DNA of 64,000 nt. It comes from Aspergillus flavus. Its lineage: Eukaryota > Ascomycota > Eurotiomycetes > Eurotiales > Aspergillaceae. The translations under genes and the position numbers were made by a program. Every line of letters begins with the position of its first letter. Position 1 is the first letter of the stretch. The notes below the pieces were generated by a model. It was not told the origin of the DNA, did not search any database, and worked only from the letters and a program-made list of their open reading frames with translations. Positions 57,582-64,000 of the stretch are shown piece after piece. The stretch spans positions 1 to 64,000 of the forward strand of contig NC_092406.1 in NCBI RefSeq assembly GCF_009017415.1, in the 5' to 3' direction.

Positions 57582-58473
57582 AAGATGTAAATCTTCACGG
57601 GCCTGGAAGCTAGTTTTGTTTTCTAAGATATTAATAAATAGGATATCAACGGTCTATATAATATAATATATCAGATAGCTAGCAACGCTATTAGTCTTAC
57701 TCTTATAATTACTGTTTTGTATAGGAATATGGCCACTTATATAATAAATAAGTGGTTCTAGTTATAATAGTTTAGTAAGAAGATTAATACCCGCGCAGTA
57801 CTAATGTATAATATTATACTAGAGATAACCAAGTTACTCTATTTATATTGATTAATAAAGAGAGACAACTTTACTAAATACAACGAAGTAGATAAATATA
57901 AGAAGTTGAAAGTAGAAGAAATAGAGTACTATTAGAGATATTAGACGCGAGTCGTTTAAGTTAATTAAAAAAGTTTATAAACAAGATATATATAGAACAG
58001 TTCTAAGTATATTTGGCCATTTCCCTGATTGAAAAGCACATGCGGTATTCAATGTCTGGAGTACAAGTATTCCATAAAAGGACAGAGTTTGATGCAGCTA
58101 AACAGATGATCACATGACCCATGTACACACTATACCAGACGCAGTAAAGGCCAGCTTGACCCGTACTTGTGTGGAGTAAGCTTCTTAGACCCACCGCTCC
58201 TAGCAAGGCTTCTTCATCCATGGACCCTGCCGAAGTAGGCTACGTATGTGACCCCATATACCCAGTTGTCTTGACTGCCTGATCTAACTACTTAGATTCA
58301 GATTGTGGACGGTCGTGCTTTTTAAGCTACTCAGCTCTAAACAACTCGCTAATATCGCTCCCTGCGCAAAGGAGCGAGATCCTCAGCTACGTGCACTCCT
58401 TTGTGGGCTCCATTCTATCGGCCGGGGTGCGAAAAAGATCAAGAATCTGTACTCACGGCTCTCGCTTTCCACA
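57582..58473. other. AT-rich spacer
   Basis: 57620-58000 is AT-rich (repeat-like TAATATATAATATAAT phrases), then normal sequence. No gene is seen. Confidence 0.45.
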
Positions 58474-58644
58474 ATGAAATCCACGATTCCCCTTCAACCT
58501 GCGCGTACTAATAATACTACGCATTCCCGCTCAAACAGGCCTAAGAAACTGACTTTTGATCAGCGTGCGCGTATTCTCCAGCTTGTGGATCAAAGAAATC
58601 TCTGGGTCAAAGACTTCGACTTTTGTAGTATGGAGCAGCACTGA
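58474..58644 (+). pseudogene. Possible Tc1/mariner-type transposase N-terminus
   Basis: From ATG 58474 a 56-codon frame contains SNRPKKLTFDQRARILQLVD, which resembles the first helix of Tc1-type transposases ('..LT...RA.I..L...G'). The next helices and the DDE catalytic part are absent. It is a short match, so the call is weak. Confidence 0.3.
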
Positions 58645-60234
58645 GTGCTTGGTCATTTGTCCGTTATAGAAACAAAGTTTGTATGATTGTGACATTGCTT
58701 TGGGAGGTGGGATACAATAGAGAACCCGTTTTACATAAAATCATCTCAACGTCTCCCCTAATCGAAGAAACTTTGTCTTGGCAGAAGTAGCGCTAACCTG
58801 GATATTCTCGAGCATTGCGAAAGGGTTGTACGGGTTGAGCATGTACTCCAACGTATAAATAAGATTAACCTACGCGGGGGGCGATGGCTGGACTCAGGAT
58901 AGGCCCGATTAAAGTGAGGATCAGAGTATTCCCCGGCGTCGCATTGCATTGAATGCACATACTTGGCCGAAAGCAGATCCAGAGAGCTTCTTTTGCAAAA
59001 AGCCTTGTCCATAGCATCTTGTCCATGTATATAGGGTTGTAGTAGCGGTAGCAGAAGTGGATATCAGCGCTCTATCAAAGGAAATGTCAAGCAGCAAGTC
59101 GAGCGAAGTTAATGATCTGGAGAATGTTGGCCATGTCATTGAGAGAAATAGCAGTGTTGACCTTGATAATAAATGCTAATATCTACGCTCTTCCTCTTTG
59201 ACTACTATTTCTACCGCTCTATTCATTCTCACATTGCACCACAGCAGACTAGCATGATCCACCGCATCGAGTAAATTCGAATTTCTCCCACACATGCACA
59301 TAGCAATAATGAGTAGCTTTGATACTAGATTGAATGGCGCTCTCGATGTCGCTGTTGCGAAAGTACTTGTGTCAAACTTTCAGTAAAGAATACGTCTCCA
59401 CATCGCTTTCACAAGCCTCCTATGTGGTTAGTTGTCTTGACATGAGTCTCCTCCGCGTTGACACTGCAAGCACAGCAGTTTGCCCCAACAACGGTTACAG
59501 AGTTTGCACTTATCACAGGAGCGGTATTTCGCCCGTCGCGATTGCCTTGGCTGTGCGATCCGGTCTCGGAAGCACTTGTGTTCACACAGGGCCATTGTTG
59601 TGAGATGAGACTACGTGGTTGACGCCGCGGGGCACATGCGCCGAGGGCCTTTAAGACCAGCTGCAGGGCATGTTGGGGAGTGAAATCGGAGAAGGCCCAG
59701 AGCAAGAAAACTCTATCTGTCCATTTTTCGGCGTTTTTACCGACGTAGCATGTCTTTAACGTATGCGATTAGGCTCGGGACTAGGTACCGCAGCGGGGCC
59801 TGTGGGGCTTCGTCGGTGATTCCACCGACACAACCAGAATACGAAAGGTGGGGTGTAATAGGAATCAGTAGCTTCTAAGATAGTCTAATGCAATATATTG
59901 CCACTCTGGTATGTTGTGCGCAGTGGACGATAAAAACTTCAGATAATGTGGGGTAGGTGGTCCGGGGTAAGAGGCCGGGGAGGAATCTGGGGTATTTAGT
60001 CATTGATCTAGCCTTCAGCAATATCTTCTGGTCCATAATATATGTAATAAAGAAATCATAAGAGCCAGGGCAATTCCTCCCATGCCTCCTGTTTAACTGT
60101 TGTTATAGCTGGCCCATTTTCTATCCTTGTTCTCCTGCCTATCCTCATCACGGACTGTGTTCCTTTCCGAGTGGAAGGACGGAGCAACGCCGTCGTTTTC
60201 GCCACACATCATAGTGATTCATACATAACTAGCG
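58645..60234. other. Gene-poor region with uncertain minus-strand pieces
   Basis: Minus-strand reading at 58745-59100 gives a hydrophobic, tyrosine-rich part (HFCYRYYNPIYMDKMLWTRL) and a later LEYMLNPYNPFAMLENIQVS in another frame before a stop at 58745-58760. This may be two exons of an unrecognised protein, but stops separate the pieces and no family came to mind. 59334-59705 holds chance frames; 59750-60234 is the transporter's upstream region. Confidence 0.35.
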
Positions 60235-62060
60235 ATGGGGGCTGGTCGTGGCAGTCCCACTGTCGCCGGTGGTCAGGCAATTGCATACGGTCCCACGGGG
60301 TACAAAGGGATAATCAAAGAACCTCGCATATTCGGGCTAGCATGCTTCGCCTCAATAGGCGGGTTTCTGTTTGGGTATGACCAAGGCGTGATATCTGGTG
60401 TGCTTGTCATGAACAGCTTTGTGAGTCATTGTCTTGTGCATTTGATATCATATCATATAAAACGTCTTCAATCCTGTGTTAACACCTGTGTCCCGACCCA
60501 GGCAGAGCATTTACCAACCCTGACCGAGAACGCAACCCTACAAGGATAGCTCGTTTCAATCATGACCTTAGGTGCAATGTGTGGGGCTTTTGCGAATGGT
60601 CCCATCAGCGATAGCCTGTCACGCCGATGGTCGATCTTATGTGCCAACATCGTCTTCCTGATCGGCTCCGTCATCCAATGTGCAGCAGAAAACGTGGCGA
60701 TGTTGTTCGTTGGTCGCTTCGTATTTGGCTGCGCAGTTGGGATGTTGGCGATGGTTGTGCCTCTCTATCTTTCCGAGCTTGCGACCCCAAATAACAGAGA
60801 CGCATTGGTGGCCTTGCAACAGCTCTCGGTCACGCTAGGTATTATGAGCAGCTTTTGGATCAATTATGGAACACAGTACATCGGTGGTACCTGTGCGGGA
60901 TAAAGTCAGGCTGCTGGGAGAATCCCCTTTCGCCTTGCAATGCTTACCTTCAGCTATCCTTGCGATCGGTACCTTCTTCCTTCCCTACAGCCCCCGTTGG
61001 TTGATGAATAAAGGGATGCGGAATTGACGAATAGATACTGGCTCATCTAACTGACGTTCTGGTAGGCCGAGAAGAGGAAGCAAAGCAGGTCTTAGTCCGC
61101 CTAAGACGGCTTACTGCTACTGACTACAGACTCACGCTTGAATTTCTCGAGATAAAGGCTGCGCGAGTGTTCGATGAGGAGAGTAGGCTGGCAAAGTATG
61201 GCGACAACAGCTCGCGGTTCCAGATTGCATGGAATCAATATAAAGAGCTCTTCACAGTGCCTCACCTACGAAGGCGCACAACAATAGCATGTCTACTCCA
61301 GATTCTCCAACAATTCACGGGCATAAGTAAGTTTCTTTTAGCCATACAGCGGCCTATCCACTAACACTATCAGACGCGGTTATATATTATGCCCCACAAT
61401 TTTTCGAGGCCATCGGCTTAAGAGGTAACTCGGTGAATCTGCTCGCGACTGGAGTCGTGGGTATTGTATTCTTCATCTGCACCATCCCAGCAGTTATGTA
61501 CTTGGACCAGTGGGGCCGGCGGAAGACCCTGATCCTGGGATCTATCGGGATGTCGATCGCCGAGCTGATCGTGGCGACCTTGTATGCGGTTGTCCGAGCA
61601 CCCAGCTGCCGGCTGGGCCGCTTGTGTCTTTGTCTGGGTCTATATCGGAACATTTGCGTTCAGCATTGCCTGTGTGAACTGGGTGATGCCATCGGAAATG
61701 TTCCCCCCGGCGACGCGCGGTAAAGCTGTTGGAGTGGCGATTGCCGCCAACTATCTCTCAAATTTCATCGTGGCGCTGATCACACCGTGGATGCTCCAAT
61801 CTATCACTTTCGGCACGTTCTACTTCTTCTTGGTGTTTTCTATCACGCTCGGAGTATGGACTTACTTCTGTGTTCCCGAGACGAATGGTGTTCCCATTGA
61901 GGAAATGGATACATTGTTTGGTGGCAATGAGGGTGAAGCGGATCTACAGCGGATTGCGAGTATTAGGGCGAGGCTAGGATTCGAAACTTCGGAAGACAGA
62001 AAGATGGTGCTGGAGGAAACCAAACACGACAGTGTAGAACATCGCGAACGCGTAGACTAG
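60235..62060 (+). pseudogene. Sugar (hexose) transporter pseudogene, MFS
   Basis: Start MGAGRGSPTVAGGQAIAYG at 60235, then GGFLFGYDQGVISGVL (first helix, sugar-transporter signature). After an 81-nt intron (60421-60501) the frame meets TAG at 60547-60549 just where the family has tryptophan (ATLQG|LVSIMTLGA). It continues RWSILCANIVFLIGSVIQCA and VGRFVFGCAVGML, then TAA at 60901-60903 and a frameshift near 60930. Further fragments YSPRWLMNKG, REEEAKQVLVRLRR, LQQFTGIS, NAVIYYAPQFFEAI and PSEMFPPATRGKAVGVAIA follow with another frame change near 61590 and the end PETNGVPIEEMDTLFGG. Both stops can be explained by C-to-T or G-to-A changes (TGG to TAG, CAA to TAA). The intact relative would be a plasma-membrane proton symporter. 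Confidence 0.85.
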
Positions 62061-62488
62061 GCAGGCGGACCGCGCAGTTGGACATACAGGTCAGGATTGA
62101 TACCGTGGTCAGCAATTCCAAGCTGCATAACACTGACTATATAGTGTCAGGAGACTATTCATGACGCACCAGCGAAAGGCCTTCTCATGGGAAAGCTCAG
62201 GTTGAGGATACGAAGCATTCATAGTCTCCCCATGTTGGTTTCACGGTAAATATCTTAAACCATTTTTCGAGTTTCATAACGAACATGAATCTTGTACTAC
62301 ACTGACTATTTTCGTTACGCCTCAACCAACAGTATAAACAAACTACCGAGGAAGTATTGTATTAAAGTACAAAATACGCATAAGGCTCTACGAATCGACG
62401 TGAAATAGACAAAAGTCCAAAGATCCCACCAAAACAAGTGACCGATATGTATACACAATATAACTCTGCATTCTTTTTGGCACCACAA
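62061..62488. other. Convergent spacer
   Basis: Lies between the transporter pseudogene (plus) and the NADH dehydrogenase (minus). No gene is seen. Confidence 0.5.
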
Positions 62489-63742
62489 CTAATTGCGAAT
62501 AATCTCTCTCCCATCCAGCCAATCCATAAACCAAGCATAGCACATCAGGACCCTTCGCCTCCATGACCGCGTCCAGAAGAAGTTGCCAGATCTCCAACTT
62601 AGCCATGCACCGTAGCCAGTGTACTCGCGCTGCCCTTGCACCACACCGTCCCAGGCACCCGTGTATGTTACCAGTGACCGCTGCTGATATTTAAATGGTC
62701 GAGTATCCTTGAGACCAGAGTTGAAAAGCCGAATGAGATAATCCGCTTTCTGGATTGCAACTTCGGCCGTTGTCGGTAGTGTTCCGCCCTCAATGTCTGC
62801 CGCATCGCCCATTGCAAACACATTCGGTATCACGTTGCCATCTGGTGAGAAGACGTTAAGATGATCATCTGTCAGGATTCGGACAAGGCCATGTTCGGTC
62901 TTGCGGAGTTGCAATTGGTCGACCAGCGGGATTGATCTGTTTCCGGTGGCCCAAATGAGCATCCCGTAGCCAGTGATCCCAGATTCCCTGGTCTCAATGG
63001 TGTCCTTTGTCACGTTGACAATGTGGCAGTTCAGCTTGACCTTGACCTTGTTGGTTTTCAATGCGCTGCAAGCGTATTCTGATAACCTTTGGTCAAATGG
63101 GGCCAGAATCTGGGGTGCGACATCGATCACCGAAACGGATGTCAGGCCCTTGAGGTGTGGGAATAAGATTCCCAAATCGCCTTCGAAAAGATCGGTTAAT
63201 TCAGCGGCCACCTCGATGCCAGTCGGACCGCCGCCAACAATAACGATATGGAGCAGCTGCCTCTGGCGCGCCTCCGATGTCCCCGGCAATGAAGCCATCT
63301 CCAGGATGTCATTCAGACGAGTCCGCACAGTATTTGCATTGGCCACAGTCTTGACAAAGATGGCGTTCTCCGCCACCCCAGGGATACCGAAGGTGTTGCT
63401 TCGACAGCCTGGCGTGAGGATCACACGGTCATAAGATACTTCGAAACGATCCTCTTTCAGCTCTTCAAATGCGGGTTGACAGACGAGCACCTGCCGGCTG
63501 AAGTCGATGTCGACCACGAAGGCCTTGATGTATTTGGCATGAAAGTCCTTCCGCCGGATGGGCTCATGGGCCAGACGGGGGTCAAACAGCCCACAGGCCG
63601 CACTGGCGAGGAGGGGAGTCACTGCAGACGTGTTGTCCGGCGCAATGAGGGTGATATCGTATTTTCGGTGGTCGATGCCGTATCCAAGTCGATAACCACC
63701 CCATCCACCGCCAATGATAACTACCTTTTCCTTGCTAGACAT
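62489..63742 (-). CDS. Type II NADH dehydrogenase-like FAD oxidoreductase
   Basis: A single-exon protein of 417 residues. The FAD-binding GGGWGG (about residue 11), VILTPGCRSNTFGIPG (about 107), the NADH-binding VIVGGGPTGIEVAAEL (about 168), and the second FAD motif NVFAMGDAADIEGG (about 310) are in the family order. The C-terminus (NFFWTRSWRRRVLMCYAWFM then DWLDGREI) is the amphipathic membrane-associating end of NDH-2 enzymes. These enzymes pass electrons from NADH to quinone without pumping protons. There is no mitochondrial presequence (it starts MSSKEKVV), so location is uncertain; AIF/FSP1-like cytosolic forms are an alternative. The gene is intact. Confidence 0.88.
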   Translation of the reverse strand: MSSKEKVVIIGGGWGGYRLGYGIDHRKYDITLIAPDNTSAVTPLLASAACGLFDPRLAHEPIRRKDFHAKYIKAFVVDIDFSRQVLVCQPAFEELKEDRFEVSYDRVILTPGCRSNTFGIPGVAENAIFVKTVANANTVRTRLNDILEMASLPGTSEARQRQLLHIVIVGGGPTGIEVAAELTDLFEGDLGILFPHLKGLTSVSVIDVAPQILAPFDQRLSEYACSALKTNKVKVKLNCHIVNVTKDTIETRESGITGYGMLIWATGNRSIPLVDQLQLRKTEHGLVRILTDDHLNVFSPDGNVIPNVFAMGDAADIEGGTLPTTAEVAIQKADYLIRLFNSGLKDTRPFKYQQRSLVTYTGAWDGVVQGQREYTGYGAWLSWRSGNFFWTRSWRRRVLMCYAWFMDWLDGREIIRN

Positions 63743-64000
63743 TGTTGATTTGTGGTCTGATGTTGGGGAGTGGTGCAGAAAGAGACTGCAGAATGAAAGT
63801 CACCTTCTCCTGAACGACCTTTATATTTCACACCGGGTATGCATTAGAAATACCTTGTCGATCTATGCAGAATATTCCTGACATCATGACTCCTTCGTAG
63901 ACATGGTACTGGCCTAGAGTTCTCTCCCAAGCTGGTAGGTTCAGGTAAGGGATGGACGCGCGAGTTGAGTGTTGGTATGGATGTACCTCCGGAACCTAGA
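63743..64000. other. Upstream region of the NADH dehydrogenase
   Basis: 258 bases to the window end with no gene; promoter of the minus-strand gene. Confidence 0.5.

Overview
The window looks like the end of a filamentous ascomycete chromosome. It opens with ten tandem copies of a 12-base unit (TGTTGACCCTAA, the complement of TTAGGGTCAACA). That dodecamer is the telomere repeat described for Aspergillus oryzae. The genes carry short GT-AG introns and have clear Eurotiales character: an (R)-selective amine transaminase, galactose oxidase, F-box and Zn2Cys6-type regulators. The best guess is an Aspergillus, possibly section Flavi, subtelomere.

Layout. 1-124 telomere; 125-1.4 kb AT-only DNA. 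1.4-9.5 kb holds a few genes (a RibD/DHFR-like reductase and a repeat-bearing small protein) among eroded transposon and kinase fragments. 9.5-14.4 kb is a nearly G/C-free island: a probable DNA transposon with inverted ends plus a fragment of another repeat family. 14.7-29.2 kb is a gene-bearing segment: DyP-type peroxidase, galactose oxidase, (R)-amine transaminase, MFS transporter, class III aminotransferase and a HAD phosphatase, all with open reading frames. 30.4-41.2 kb is a second AT-only island that contains a complete but mutated LTR retrotransposon with equal 272-bp LTRs and a 5-bp target duplication. 41.4-64 kb mixes secreted proteins (CAP/PR-1 and a defensin-like peptide), an ADP-ribosylglycohydrolase, an F-box protein, an acidic hypothetical protein and a type II NADH dehydrogenase with several dead genes (P450, metallo-hydrolase, transcription factor, sugar transporter).

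How genes may work together. The co-directional set class III aminotransferase - MFS transporter - (R)-transaminase (24.8-26.4, 22.7-24.2 and 20.9-21.9 kb, all minus strand) converges with a secreted galactose oxidase (18.3-20.4 kb). An alcohol oxidase that makes aldehydes, an importer and two transaminases of unrelated fold could form a catabolic route for amino alcohols or amines. The oxidase also makes the H2O2 that the nearby peroxidase would consume. This grouping is inferred from neighbourhood only.

Mutation style. The islands are almost without C or G, and in two dead genes every premature stop can be explained by a C-to-T change (on either strand). This fits repeat-induced point mutation (RIP) that destroyed the repeats and probably leaked into neighbouring genes. 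Exon models were built by hand from splice consensus and reading frame; no searches could be run.
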